Of a stretch of DNA of 64,000 bases, positions 13,965 to 27,440 are shown in pieces. The notes beneath the pieces were generated by a model. It made no database searches, had not been told where the DNA came from, and saw only the letters and a list, made by a program, of their open reading frames with translations. Position 1 is the first letter of the stretch. Every line of letters starts with the position of its first letter. Both the position numbers and the translations under genes were made by a program. The DNA is from Sitta carolinensis (taxonomy: Eukaryota; Chordata; Aves; Passeriformes; Sittidae): positions 16,713,528 through 16,777,527 of the forward strand of contig JAVUNC010000006.1 of NCBI GenBank assembly GCA_032173965.1, given 5' to 3'.

Positions 13965-15319
13965 AGCTGTTTTGCAAAAGATGCACTATGGGGTTGCACA
14001 AAGGCTTTAACAGCCTAAGCCTGGATGTCTAAGATTAAGAAATATAGGTAGAAGACATCAATCTATACTGGGTTTCAGTTTAAATAACAACTTTCCGATA
14101 AAATTAAGTTTCTTAGGAAAATACTTGTCTTTGTGGTAAACTACCACTGAGAATAATAGATTGCATATTGAAAAACAATGCCTTTGTAACAGTTAGAGTC
14201 TTTATGTTTTAAGTGGCCTATGTAGTCCGGTTTTCCACCTGAACTTCAATCCTATATGCAGAGATTCCCATAATATCAAATCATAGTTTAGCAAGGGAAG
14301 AGATCCTGGCCATTGAAAGGAACCTGGTCCATAGATGAGAAGAGGGGTGTTTAAACATTTCAATATCTCCATCCATTTGGGCAAACAAAAAATTTATACA
14401 TGGAAACAGAGTGGATTTCTTAAGATGTTATGTTCAGGTCAGTTAAAAGAAGTGCATTTTATGCTGGGTAATTTTTGAAATGAGTTCTATCTAAACTTGT
14501 TTTATTAGTGCAACAAAACCACTCATTTGTTGTAAAAAGAAAAGCTCTGGGGTAGCTGCTGGAAAAATTAAGTTTTGCTGAACTGGCAAAACCCAAAAGT
14601 TGGGTAGGCTACTGCAAAAACATGAAGAATAAACTTGTCATTGCAAATGAAATAAATCAATGTACTGTTGAAAGGCATAATGTAGCTATTAGTGAGTCGC
14701 TTAGTAACTACCACTTGGGAAAAATAACCAAAGGAAATGAAAACATATTTGCACCAGTAAGACTGTACTCTCTCAAATGTCATTTTATTCATACTTAAAG
14801 TTACTTTTCTTAATAATCTGGTATTGTTTGTTGCAAAAGTAAAAAATTAAAAAAAATTAAAAAAAAAACCCCAGAGAGTAAAGAGTATTTTATATCAGAA
14901 GCATCAAAATTAAAAACAGTTTTAACAAATGTAAGAAAATGAGAAAATATCTGATACAACAAAAATTTATCACCAGTATTTTCATATCCAGATGTTGTTA
15001 ATGAGTGTCTTCAATATATGAAAATACAATTTTGTTATAGAAATGAGATATATTTTGTCTGCAAAATGCTTGAGGTTTTTTCATTTTGTATCTATATTTA
15101 AAAACATTCCTAGTGTCATGGTAAAGGACTTTTCTGATGGATAAAAATAGATTCCTTAGAAAATTGGAAGAGCTATGTTTTCATTAAAGATAGCATAAAA
15201 TATTCAAGATATTGTTATTGGCCAGATATTCACAGAAACTAAAATTATATAATTGCAGGAACCCAAAAAGGATACAGAAGTGCAAGTGCAATGAGTCAAC
15301 TTTATGCTAGAGGTTTACA

Positions 15320-15535
15320 AAGTTTTGAGGCAGAGAGATCAACAGGAAAATCTTCTTCTTCCAGAGTGTGGCTGGGCACTGGAACAGCGTCCCCAGGGAA
15401 GTGTTCACCGCACCAACCCTGACACAGTTCCAGAAACATTTAGACAACACTCAGACACATGGTGTGCAGAGTTGAACTTGATGACCTTTGTGGGTCCCTT
15501 CCAACTCAGGATATTCTATGATTCTATTTATTTCT
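15320..15535 (+). mobile_element. CR1 retrotransposon, 3' end fragment
   Basis: The fragment has the avian CR1 3' end. 'ggctgggcactggaacag' and 'ccccagggaagtg' are the last ORF2/3' UTR block. A degenerate segment with 'acatttagacaacac' follows, then 'gaacttgatgacctttgt', 'gggtcccttccaactcagg' and the terminal 'atattctatgattctat' microsatellite. The 3' end is on the right, so the copy is plus strand. It is severely 5'-truncated, as is normal for CR1. The left boundary is uncertain by about 30 bp. The frame at 15304-15540 lies inside it and is not a gene. Confidence 0.85.
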
Positions 15536-15868
15536 ATTAATAAAACATCCTGAGCAACATCAAATTAAAATAATGTCCGGTGGTACAGTCAAGGATTGCC
15601 TTGACTGTGTATTAATTTATTTTTTATTTTCATTAAATATCTACACTGCAGCCAAGTACTGTAAGCTATTGTGGAAACTAAAAGATAAGTTCAAGAAATT
15701 ACATCAATTGAAGAAAAAATAATCCAGCCAGCAGCAGTTAGCACACAGCTTTAGTCATGCATGCAGAAAGTACCTCAAATGCAAAACTAATAAAAGTTGT
15801 AAAGTTTTTGCTCTGAAAGATTATTATCATATGTTTACTTGTTCTCATAGCCTTGCCATAAGTATATG

Positions 15869-15960
15869 CTCCTGGTCTCTGCCAGACTGAGGCCACTGAA
15901 CATGATGGACTTCTGGTCTCCTCTATTAAGGATGTCCTTATAATCTTCTTCCTCATATGT
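15869..15960 (+). mobile_element. Ancient CR1/L3-like 3' remnant
   Basis: The phrase 'ccactgaacatgatggact' followed by 'tctggtctcctctatt' resembles the 3' end of old amniote CR1/L3-type LINEs, where a similar 'actggactagatggacc' and 'ttggtctgaccca' pair precedes the tail. Similarity is short and recalled from memory. It could be chance. Confidence 0.3.
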
Positions 15961-18900
15961 TCTATTTAAACAGCAGCCCCCAGGTTTAGGATTTCAACCA
16001 AAGCCTACTGGCTGAGGAAAAATACAGATTTATCCTTTAGAAAATGCTTCAAGATAATTATTTAAAATAGTAATAACTTATTTTCTGATACTGTTATTAT
16101 TAGAGAATCTAAAAGCCACATCTTAAGTGACTTTGTTGCAATTTAATCCTTCCTAAATAATTTCAAGAGTATCTATTAAACAGCAGTGCCTTATGCCAGA
16201 AATCTCAGTAGAGTGACATATCCCTTTATATCAATTCAATTGCTGCTACATGATCACCGATTTTTTTCATCAGTTCATCAGTTAAGAAATAATTACAAAC
16301 TGAGGGAAGTAACTAGTTTTCAATGACACTTTAAGACATATCTTTCTTAAATCACCTGTATTTAATGTACTATTAACTAATGATGTAAGAATATAACTAA
16401 AATGAAAGAATGCTTTAAAGCCATAATATAATAGGAAATGTTGTCCTACAAATGAAATTTCTGAGCTGTTTCCTAAGAGGATAAAAACAAATCTGAATCC
16501 TTCTTCTTTTTTTTTTTTCTGTTATTTTTAATTTTGAAATTGGTGTCCTACACTACAGAGTGGGTTTTTTTTTGTTTTTTTTTTTTTTTCTTTTGTTTAT
16601 AGAATAACTCAGAGATTTCATCGTTTATTCTGGGAGTTGGTTTAGTTTCTCTTTGGTACACACTCAAGTAAATAAAAGTTTGACTAGGATACTTTCATTC
16701 ACAATGGCATATAAAAAGCACATCCATCTGTGCTGTAAACTATAAGGCAAGATTTAAAATAAAATACAAAAAGCTGTCTGGAAATTAATTCAAGTAAATT
16801 ATTAAATACTATATTATTTTTGTATTAATTAGGTGTTATCAAATATGATCACAAATCATAAAGATTATCACATTTAATTCAAGTGTCAGTGAACTGCATT
16901 ATCTTGCTCTTTTATGGTAATGACTGCCATGTTCCAATGTCCGAAAATCAGACCAGTATTTGCTTGATTTTAAACCAAGAGAATATTGACATTTTTTTCT
17001 GGTTAATTTTCAGAAACAAGTGAAACCATTTGGCACATTTTTTGAAAATAAATACTTGTATTATCCAGTGCACTGTAAGACTATACTAACCAGAATTAAC
17101 TTGATAAGCCAAAAATAAGTGATAGCTGGGACAGAGTGATTTAAATAACATCCAGAGAAGAAGAACAAGCTTGTTTATTTTCTTCACTCAACATAAAACT
17201 GTGTATATTCCACATATTTTCTCTGATTTCACACTGTATTCTTCTTTTATAAGTGATTTATTACACTTACTAATTGACCATAAGATTTCATTTTCATTTT
17301 AAAAATCAATTTAATTAGATCTGTAGAAGTACAATGAAACATCTTAAAAGAATATTTTTCTTCATCTTTCATTTTTTGAATAAAACTACATTGTTATATT
17401 TTTTAATTATTTTTTATTTTTCTTGTCTTTCAGATATAATAAACCCTGTTCTGTGAGGGAAGGTGTAGATGGTCAAGGGGGAATGAAACTTAGCAAGCTA
17501 TGTCTTATTCTGGAGGAAAAAAAAATCAGTTCATAAATTAGAGGGTTATAAGAGATAAGCCTGAAGAACTTTAACTATACTTGTAATAAATGGCGTATCA
17601 AGCAGAGAGATCATGATCTCTGCAAGAAAACTCTCCAGCAATATCTTGAAGCTAAAGGAAAACAAGAGAAACTGATTGGCACTTTGTTACTTGAATGGTG
17701 GCCCTACTGATGAGGCAGAAAGGCCATTAAGGATGATTTTCACAGAGTCTCGAATCTGCCAGATACCAAACTTAAAACTGTGAAACTTATAATGCATTAA
17801 AAAAAAAGTGCCCAAACTCAGAAAGCAATGCTTTTCCTAAACTGCCAGGACTTACACATATTTCTTCCTTTTTATTGCATTCCTGGTATACTCTTCATCA
17901 TAATGTCTTCTTTACTCTCCTACAAACCAAATAATCATCTTCATTTATATGCAATATGAGCCTACTGCCACTACTGACACAATATAAATGTGTTGCATTA
18001 AAAATTAAAAATATTATTTTTTACACTCCATCAAGATGAAAAGTGAGCCTTCATCCTCATTTGCAGTTCTGCTACCACACTGTCATCCTTCTTGCCTTGT
18101 ACCACAGGACCTGATCAGTAACAGCCTGATTCCTACAGACCTTAAATTACCTCAGCTGCGCTCTGAGCTTGACTCTGCATGATAGCAAATAAAGAAGAAT
18201 TTTCAAAGGTGAGCTAACTGGGTTGCTGTGCTTTACTGGGAATCAGCCTCTTTGATCTGATGTCAGAACAATAGACAGAAGAAATGTATGGGATGCTTTA
18301 TTTTTCCACACAGTGCTCATAAATGTTGAAGACATTATTTGTTCTGGAAGCTAAGTCCAAAAATTACTCTTTCCATAACATCTACCAACTTTTTAAATGA
18401 AAACTAAAATGTCTGAGAGGTGCATAACTCTTGGATCCACTTTATTATTTGATTTCTTTGTCTTTTGCTGGGGCAACACTGGAGTCCACATATCTGTTTG
18501 GAAAGAAGGTTAACTTTCAAGCTGGCTGAAGTCCTGGGTTTTGTGAGCATTTTTTGTCATTTGAAGGTTAAATTCTTCTCAGAGATCATTGCTGGAGTTG
18601 TGTTCTCCCTTCCAATAACTGTAGGAGCTGCCTGACCTTTGTAAGTGTGAGTCAATATTCGCACTGTTGGAAGAAGCATCATGGAGAGTTATCTTCACAA
18701 TCCCGAGGAGAAGTGCTTGCCACAGGCAACTCATGACCAGTGAAGACAAATCGGTGAATGGTCAGGTAAAACTGTTTTAACTGGATTCAAAGTCTCTTTT
18801 ACACAGCTTTAAGTTCTATTCCAAAGTCAACAGACCTGTAGCATCCACTACTCCTCCAAATTTCAACAAAATCAATAGGAAAAAAAATTATTAGGAGGGA

Positions 18901-21649
18901 TGCAATCTGAATGTTTGGATCTCTGGGTCATTCTCTGCAACACTACTCTCTGTCAAATTTAGACAGATATAATGGGAGAATATATGAAATAATTTTCTAT
19001 TGACCTTATCCTCTACTCCACATAAATTCCAAAGAACGTTTCATATCAAAGTCACTTGATGAAAAACAGTGTAGTAGCATACAATACTTTGAATTCAGCA
19101 CTGCACCTCATAAGCATTTCTGCTTCCCCAACAGAAACACTGTGAGTTTAAAATATAGTATCAGTTATAAACACCTTCATCTCTAGTAAGACTCTCAAAG
19201 AACTATCAGCTTTGTTGTGAACTAAGAAGTCACCTGCAAAAGAAGAGAAAAATAAAAGCATAGTGCTGGTGTTCTGCAAATATTTCCATTAGCACTTACA
19301 AATATATATATATGAAGTGACAGAAGGATCCAACCAAAAAAGAATGACCCAAGACGTAGCACATAAGAATGGGTTATTTTTATGAAAAAAAATGATGCTA
19401 TGAACGTTTGAGAGCAAAATACACTTTTGAAACACTATTTGTCCCTCTCCTCTAGAGATAAAAGGTTATTAGAAATCCCAAACTTCTGTAGAACCTGTGG
19501 ATCCAAGGTGAATGTTTTGGACTATACTTCCTCTCTTCTAGATCTTAAGTTAAAAGTCTGTTTATAGTTTAATGGCAGAGAATAAATGACATCTGCAACT
19601 TGGCAGAACAATGTAAACTGGGGCTTGTCTGACTCAGACAAAGTTTCTGGCTCTGTTTACAGCAGAAGAAAGGAAAGAGTCAAGCCAGTGGAAATTTTGC
19701 AACTTAGCTAGTATAATTAATATAGTATTTCATATATTTTTTTAAAGCTGTTTATGTAGTCCTGTGGCTCATGACCTGGCTTATGTTTTGAAACATCTGT
19801 TACTGCCTGAAACCAAGGCAACCAGCAAATGTTGGAAATTTCATAACACTTTAGGAATGTTAAAGTATTATTTGTGGGAACACCCTACAATTCAAAGGGA
19901 TTTTAACTAAAAACTAGTTAATTTTAGGTCACAGACTGCAGATATATTCATGTCCTTTTCTTCAATTATGTGAGATAAATATATTTATCTTCACATATAA
20001 CGATAAACTCTTTTGTCATATACGTAATTTTAATATGATTCGGTTTTAAAAAAAATCTTAACAGAAAATGCATACTTATCATTTTTAGCTGTCCTGCCAA
20101 ATAAATAATTTCTGTAGAAGTTTCCATCCCAAATTGTCATGTGGACTTTTCCTGTCAAAACCTTAATTCAGAAATTTCTGGTCAAAATGAAAAAGTTTTT
20201 GATTTTGATACTTCAATACATTTGATACTTTAGTTTTTATTTTGCTAAAGAAATCTTCATTTTTGACTTGCTGTGCATTTGTTTATAACTGCATTTTCAT
20301 CATTTCATCCATGGTTTGTATTGCAGGTTTATTCCCAGTATTTAATCTTCTTTCATGAAGTAGTAACACACTGACTCTCCGTGCATAGTGGTCGTAAAAT
20401 TCTTCACTGTTCGGAGCACTGTCTGTTCACTTTCTGGATCTAGAATTATGTGCATCATGGGCATTGCAGGTCAGCCTTTTTCTCATATGGATGAGCTGGT
20501 ATAAAACAGAAGAAGAAGACAAGATTGATAAAACAGTGAGAAAGGTCAAATAATTAAACTCAATGTCACTCAGAAAAAAAATATACACATATTAATACAA
20601 AATAGCTTTAAATTCAATTACATAGAAAGATTCATTTTTCCAAAACAAATTTCATAGTCATGAAAGTGTACTTCATGATGAAATTACTGGTAAGATACTA
20701 TTCATTTAATTTATTTGGGGTTTTACACAGGTTTCAAAAGACAATTGTTCAAAAGGTTTTTATGGTTGAAAAAATACAAAAATAATAATCATAATCCAAC
20801 TGCAGCTTTTGGCAATGATTTTGTGACTCAGTTTTAAGGTTTTTATCCTATTTTAATTCTCCATGAGGAAAGAGATTTTAGTGGTGCATAGCTTCCTTGG
20901 GCAACAAATTGCATTCTTCAGGGCTTCCATTTTCTTCACAGGAGGAGATATACTATGGTACCTAAAAGAGTCACTTACCCTTTCCATGTCTGGCCTACAT
21001 TTATTACAGCATTTCACAATTCCTATTTTTTCCTTTTAAGATTTGATAATTCTTTTGATGTCAAGAGTTCTCATTATTTCTATAGCACAGTGAGAAGTCA
21101 ATATTCTCATATAGAGCTTCTCCATATATATGCTTCTCGTAGGAGCAACTTACCTGTCACAATGCCTAACTTTGGCTTTAGCAGTAACTTATAGTTTAAA
21201 TGCTAATAGCATTCAGGATTTGAAGTGAGAGAGCAAGCTGATTTGTTTCTTTAAGCAAAGAACCTCAGGAAGGGTCCTTTTCTGTTATTTCTTCTATCTT
21301 GCATCTTCATGTGAACTCCTAGGTAAGGTGGGGCCATGTTCCCATTTACCTGGCAGCTGGTAGAAGCATTGCAAAACCAGAGATTTCTAAACCCAGTAAA
21401 CATATTCTCCATGCAGAAGTGGAATGCCAATGTTATGTGAGGCAAAATGGAATAATTAAGAGAAAAGACAGTTACAAGAAAATAGTAAGCATGGTAAGGG
21501 CGTAAAGAGACTAATACAAAGTGTTATGATGAAACAGTTTTCTGGTCTTCTAGGTGTACATCTTACCCTAGTAGATTACCTTGAATTTGAAGGAGCACCA
21601 CAAGCAGGGAAGAATACTGAAAGTAAGCTGGCCCTGAGACAGCCCTTCC

Positions 21650-21755
21650 CTGAAAAAAAATACAACCAAAACTAAAAAACTCTATAATAAAACAAACTAA
21701 CAAACAAAAGAAAAGAAAACCCCAAACCACAACAACCCCCCTCCCCCCAAAAAAG
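21650..21755 (+). repeat. A/C-rich low-complexity stretch
   Basis: A strand-biased A/C-rich run with repeated AACAAAC and CAAAC units, followed by a short C run. Simple sequence with no retroposon body recognised. Confidence 0.6.
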
Positions 21756-23261
21756 ATGAAACACTTAATAAAAAAGTGTGACTACCCAAGGATCACAACT
21801 GTTGGCCAAGGCTGATAAACTATTCTCATTAAAATACATTGGGGTTAAATACTTGCCAACAACTTGCAACATTGCCTAGTATTATACAATATTAGTCTCT
21901 GGATGCAATCTTTTCAACTTCTGCTGAATAAATATTTCAGGAACATATTAATTCATATGACTAAGAATTTTTTCTGTCCCATTGTTTAAGAAACTCAAAG
22001 GGAAAGAGAAGGGCCAAAATGGTGTGAATTCACTGTGACAGCTAAACTGGACTGTTCTTATGTGAAAAGTTATTCAAAAAGAAGAATATCTGAAAATTCG
22101 TTTGACATTATCAAAATGGAACTTTCAAGGTATTGATTTATTGTATATATAAAGCAGGAATATGAAATACACATACAAACATAAGTATCAAAGGGAAACA
22201 TGCTGTCACCTGCAACTTCAAGCCAGCACAAATAGATTTTCTCTCCTGTACTGTAACACAGTGCATGAGCAATATTCCAGAAGAAAGGCACGTGTGCAAA
22301 AAAAGGCATTGTATTCAATGAACAGATTGAAGTGGCTACTGACACTGGAATGAAAGTATTTTTTCCTTTTCTTTCCCTTTTATTCTTCCACTTTGTTTTC
22401 CTTTTTTGGTTTTTTTGGGGTTTTTTTATAGGCTTTGCTTTGTATATTCTATGGACAGAGTGCCCCATGGCCAGCTGGGAAAAAAAAAAAAAAGAAATTA
22501 GCTGAGGAACAAAATGGAGGAACTATCTCTGCTTTTCTGAAACCTTTGTATGAAAGTAAATTTGGCTGAATTTTCCAGACATAGGAGGAATAGCATATAA
22601 TTTTCCATACATGAATATTTCTGTAATGCGAAATATTCTTTTCTTAGAAAAAAAATGCTTATTTTGGGACATATTGATGCAAAAAAAAGCAGTTCAAGGG
22701 GTTTCAACAAACAGAGAAGTTCTTGAAAAACTTTTGTAAGGAAATTAATCACTTGTTTTTACTGTAGATCAGACCATAGCAACCTAATATCAAGTACTCA
22801 GAGTGAAGTAGTTTGAAGATACCTACTTATTATTTGCAGCTAGTGAGTTCAGAGGTTTTAACATAAAAATACACTATTATATGGAAGGCAGAATATTTCT
22901 TTGCAAGCAATTTACTATCTTATACTCTTATGTCAGTATTTTTGCTGCTTTTTGAAAAATGTGGGTAACACAAGAGATACGAGAGCTGAAATTATTAGCC
23001 ATTGTAACTGCTACAGAAAAAATGGTGATTAAACTATGAAATATAAAATTATATTTTCGAATTTATTGAATAAATTATATGTCTGGATTCAAGTACAGGG
23101 ATCTAAACAGTTTTGTTGCTAATGACTAATCTGGATAATGTTATCACTAAAGAGAATAATAGAACTGAACTTTATAACTGCAAATTATACTTTTTTCTGT
23201 CTGTATTTTTTGGCATTTATATTTAGAAAGCTTGTTAGAGAATGAGGCATAAACCCATCAC

Positions 23262-23640
23262 ACATTTTGTTCAGGAACAGACACTTGATCTGCTCCAGCA
23301 GCAGGTGGAGGGGCACTAGGGCATAGTTGCTGCAACTTGCAGTTCTAGTCCAGCCACCAGCACTGACCTCCCCATTAGCTTCACTCCAATAGCTGGTGTT
23401 CAGGATACACAACATGCCTTTCCCAGTAGCTGGCAGCAGAGACTTTGACCCATTCCAAAGGCTGGCACTGGGGCCACACATTCTCTCCAGCCATCATCAC
23501 CAGAGGCCAAAGTTCTCTATGTCCCCCCTCTGACTCCAGTTGGTGGCACTAAATCCAGTCATGCTGCTTCCCCCAGTAGCTGGCACTCTGGGCATGAATA
23601 CTGCAGGACCTAACAAGACCATCTGGAGAGCTATTTTTTG
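23262..23640. repeat. GC-richer block with degenerate ~35-bp periodic motif
   Basis: This block stands out from the AT-rich surroundings. Variants of 'ccagtagctggcact' begin near 23387, 23422, 23455, 23536 and 23571, giving spacings of about 35, 33, 81 and 35. The 81 step suggests one or two unrecognisable units. A weaker variant may lie near 23350. It looks like a decayed GC-rich minisatellite or an LTR containing one; the CpGs have mostly become TpG or CpA. The minus-strand 98-codon frame at 23185-23481 runs through it and is probably not a gene. I think it belongs to an avian interspersed repeat but cannot name the family. Confidence 0.45.
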
Positions 23641-25708
23641 ACAATCCTTGCTCGATTTATTTACGCTGAATATAACTTAAATAGCTTTCAATACAGCACA
23701 TACCCAAATATGGCTTCAGTCTCAACATTTTCCCAAATTTTAAATACAGCGATCTGGTTTATGTTATTTTCATGCCATTATACAATACTCTAGCATCTTG
23801 TAGAACTAAGGTTGTAGGAGAGAGGTGCTGTGAAATTTCTACAGAGCCAAGACCTGATGTGTAATTCCTTTGTAAATAAGATATTGATTTTGCCATGATT
23901 CCTGCCAGAAGATCCTTCCACATATTGCACTCAGGAATCCTCAGCTACGCTGAGAGGTCTGTCAGCAAGAGACAGAGAATGAAGGCTGCCAAAATTTAAA
24001 AGAAGTGTTAAGATCATTTGGCCACCTCCAATACTCTAGTCCTCCTTGGCTTCTCCTACCCCTTTCTTTGAAGAAGATCATAGCTGAAATGCTGAGCTGT
24101 GATAGGAAAATTACATCTCTTAAAACATTTAAATCTTTCCACCCCTAATTGAAAATTGCCAAACAACAGATTGCAAAGGCAGCTTTGACTACTGTGCATA
24201 CGAGTTTCATACCATTTGTCTGTTAAGTTCAAGATGGAAAGGTAGCCTAAAAGCTGCCAGTATTTTTTGTTTATTTTTTAAGATTCATCTGTTCCAAGAA
24301 AGATTGAGATAAGGTGGAAAGAATGAAAAACAAAAAATGGAAAAAAACCAAGTTGTTAGCCAAGAGCAAACAAATTACATATGCATGCTACAGAAATCAG
24401 GCACATATCACAAGCCCCTCCTTAAATAAATTCGTTGCTGCCAGACCAAAGGAATATATGCACTGCAGGGAGTATTGTCAGACTGCTGGTATCTCAGGTC
24501 TGGCTATCTCAGCTCCAGATTAGCCATTCCACTCTGGTTTATGCCTTTTAGTTTATCTTAGCTCTGAACTGAACAGATTGCTCATGTGATGTCCATTTTT
24601 GCCATTTCCTTCTCGATGTCTCTAATAAAACTTTTGACAAAAATATCAATTAGGACAACTTTTCTGAATTACATTTTCAGTCTAAAATGTGCTTATGTTA
24701 CATGTTGTGTTTTTAAATGTTTTTAGTTTTGGATTAAGGAAAACAGCAAAGACAACTTGGACACTGTAGGTGGGTAAGTGGGAACAAGGATAATGTGATA
24801 AATTACTCAGATGACTAAAGGAAACCTATTTTCATTCCTTCTGAAACTGGTACAATGATCAGGGAGGTCTGGAAGTCTGACTTTCTCTCTGTGAGCTTTC
24901 CCTTGTAAATCACTCTTGCAGAATTAGCAGGACAAAGTAAATTGAGATAATATTCCTTTACATTCTAAGGCTGCCATTTTGACCAGAATGGTTGTGCCAG
25001 ATTGCTGTTTACATATATTGCTTTTTTAAACCCTGGATTCATGGAAGAAAGAGACTCTAGCTGCAAACTGTTAATTAATTCATCTTATTACTTAAGTCAG
25101 CTATCTCTAAATCTTTCTATTAAGTTAAAAGTGATAAATGTACATAACCACATATAAAGTAAACTAATTTCCTTTTATTTTTCTGCTTTAGTGGCCATAA
25201 GTAGACATTATATCCAGTAAGTAGCTGACATTAGGAGAATTGTCAGTAGCTGAATTTAAAAGATTTTGTCAAAAATTATGTAAGTGAAACAGTCAGATGG
25301 ATCTGTGCTGACTGTCTGACCCAAATAGGAGTTATATAAAGAAGGACAAGTTCTAAGACAGTAAAGAGCCTTACTCTGAATTTGAAACTAGGAGACAGGA
25401 ACTAAAGTGAACTAACAAAGTGATTATTGACCAACCTTATTAAAGAATTTCTGGGTTTCAGTGTATGTATCAATCCAGGGCAGAAGTTAGTATTAAAATA
25501 CTTTAATGTTTAGACTATCCTACATTACATCAGTTTGTCAAAATGAGGGAAGATTGCAGAATAATTCCTGAAGACCAAATGAAACCAGAAGAAATTAGTT
25601 CAGCTGTTATAATTAATTTATTATAATAGTCACATGCTTGTATTTCTGTTGTCCCTGAAAATAAGCCTTCTGATTTGTTTTAGTATAGTGGAGTCAGTTC
25701 TCATGAAT
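23641..25708. other. Non-coding unique DNA
   Basis: No gene, RNA or known repeat recognised. There is one short plus frame (24314-24523) with no recognisable domain. The DNA is AT-rich with ordinary low-complexity patches. Confidence 0.55.
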
Positions 25709-25941
25709 TGTAAGATAAACAAGAATCATGTTTTTACATTCCTTTGTAAAACATATCACCTGATGGACTTCTCAAGTGACCAGTGAAGACGGAGAGGTGG
25801 TAACCTCTCTGTCCAATCTCTGATCACTGTCCAGAAACTTATAGATACGAGGTCAACAATAAACGAGAGACTTCCTTTCTTCTTCTCTGCCTGAACACCT
25901 GTTGTGTGTTGCTGTGTGTTTCTATCTACGTCACAGTAACA
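25709..25941 (+). mobile_element. Putative solo LTR (ERVK-like), about 233 bp
   Basis: The block begins with tg ('tgtaagataaacaagaatca') and ends in ca ('tacgtcacagtaaca'). It carries an AATAAA signal at 25858-25863 followed by a pyrimidine-rich stretch ('cttcctttcttcttctctgc') and a TG-rich end ('ctgttgtgtgttgctgtgtg'), an order typical of U3-R-U5. The central 'ggtaacctctctgtcc' and 'tctgatcactgtccag' resemble LTRs I associate with avian class II elements. The target-site duplication could not be confirmed: the flanks tgaat and tcttt do not match. The ends and the family are therefore tentative. Confidence 0.45.
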
Positions 25942-27440
25942 TCTTTCTATTTATATAATAAATGACAAAAAAATATATTTTTATAACATAGTAATCATAT
26001 TCAAATTAATATATGTTTAGAATTCTAGCATAGAAACTAACAAAAAATTCTAGAGAACCAGTATATTTTATGCACAACAAGTCTCGAGATTTACATTGCT
26101 GAAAACCTGGAATGTCTGATTCCTACTGCAATAATAGGTAAGTTGCTTAATGTGTTGATATTTTATGATTGCAAGATATGTGATTAATTTACTCTGACAA
26201 CTCCTATGCACGTTATATTATCTAACACGAAGCATATATTTTATGTATAAAAAAGACTAGTAAAATTAAGACCCTGAAGTACATTTGCATATTTATTCTT
26301 CATTAAAAACTGTAAAGGCAAATTATGTCAACTTTATCACTTTCAAAAGTCACAAGTAATAGGATAAGGCATAGTAAAGGTAATTCTAAAGAGTATATTG
26401 ATAATCCCTTCATACGTTCCTATTATTTTTATCACACAATTAAAAGAATTTTCGACAGATGTTTTTATTATAATCACTTTTCTCCATGTTAAAGTCAGGA
26501 ATTTTTCATGACTCATGCAAATTTGCAGTATATTTCTTATCATCAACTTGTGAAATCTTTTCTACAATTGCCTGTTTTTGCTAGAGTATTTTCAACATTT
26601 TCAAGGTATACTTTATAGCAAAAACTACTAACAGTTTTTAAAAAAACCTTAAATTTCTTTGGTGCGGTTATCTATATATCACCATTTTTGTCATCAAACA
26701 TCATTGCCTAGTAACATTTTCACTTCAAGAAGAATTTTATATTTCCCATCTTTAAAGTTCAGAATCCACAGATCTTATAATGTTCTCATGCTGATAATGC
26801 ACTTCAGTAATTGTTCTGTACAGCAAATATTTCCGTGTGCAAGCTTTAAATAGTTATTCAGCTGAATAATGCCACAAATCAGAGGCTTTATTTAAAATGC
26901 CAGCATGTTCTTTCCATTAATATTGCAGGAATGAGACTGGTATTATTACCAATGCATAACAAATGAGACCCAATGAGTAACTGCAAGGCATATTGCCCCT
27001 GTGTACAGCTGTGCTATCATAAGTATATAATTTTATTCACTACATCATAAGATATATATTCTGTAAGAGAAGAGTGCTGGTTTTGGCTGAGATAATCTTT
27101 TAAATATGATAAACAGGAGCTAAAGGCCACATTATGTTGGCATATCTCCATTGCATAATCAAAGCTCTAAACAAAATACACCAAGCTGAACGCTGAAATA
27201 ATTTTTAAAGCCTTTCTAAAGAGTCAGACTCTTTTCTGTCTGTTCTATGCAATATCCACAAGAATGCTCTGTCCTATAAGTAAGCTGTTTCTGTGTTCCA
27301 CTCACTCTCTTACATTGTCTTCTGCCAAGCTTTGTCAAATTATGATTGTAATACCATTAAAACAGATCAGTCTTTATTGCCATAGCCATTTCTTAAGAAA
27401 AAACAAAAACATGAGTTATTTACTGCAATATTTTGGAGTT
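25942..27440. other. Non-coding AT-rich DNA
   Basis: No gene recognised, only two open frames just over 60 codons. The string at about 27077-27093 ('tggttttggctgagata') resembles the 5' start of the LTR family seen at 3785-4183 and may be a detached piece of the fragment that follows. The stretch 26860-27020 has moderate complexity and no repeat similarity, so it could be a conserved non-coding element, but nothing in a single sequence can show this. Confidence 0.5.

Larger units (their letters stand above)
4184..15319. other. Non-coding, mostly unique DNA with poly-A runs
   Basis: About 11 kb without a recognised gene. The open frames are short (118 codons at most, at 7438-7794 on the minus strand) and give no family match. 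Frames at 4268-4609 and 6380-6604 owe part of their length to poly-lysine read from poly-A. Long A runs at 4392-4421, 6494-6539 and 13909-13964 are listed separately. The stretch 13200-13225 is a rare CpG-containing spot with a tgacgtc and a cacgtg. No CR1 or LTR copy was recognised, and I saw no paired splice sites framing a plausible exon. Confidence 0.55.
15540..23261. other. Non-coding unique DNA
   Basis: About 7.7 kb with no recognised gene. Between 15957 and 20954 no open frame reaches 60 codons, so this is the emptiest part of the window. Features seen are an old CR1/L3-like scrap near 15869-15960, T-rich tracts near 16507-16600, a pyrimidine run ending in ctttcag near 17420-17432 that could be a splice acceptor, an AATAAA near 18188, and an A/C-rich low-complexity stretch near 21650-21755. 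The 132-codon minus frame at 22070-22468 is rich in lysine and asparagine read from T-rich DNA and is not convincing. Confidence 0.5.

Noticed and set aside
22070..22468. 132-codon minus-strand frame, the longest in the window
   Set aside because: Its N-terminal part is lysine/asparagine-rich low complexity read from a pyrimidine-rich tract. No domain, no convincing gene context, and a length not unusual by chance in 64 kb of AT-rich DNA.
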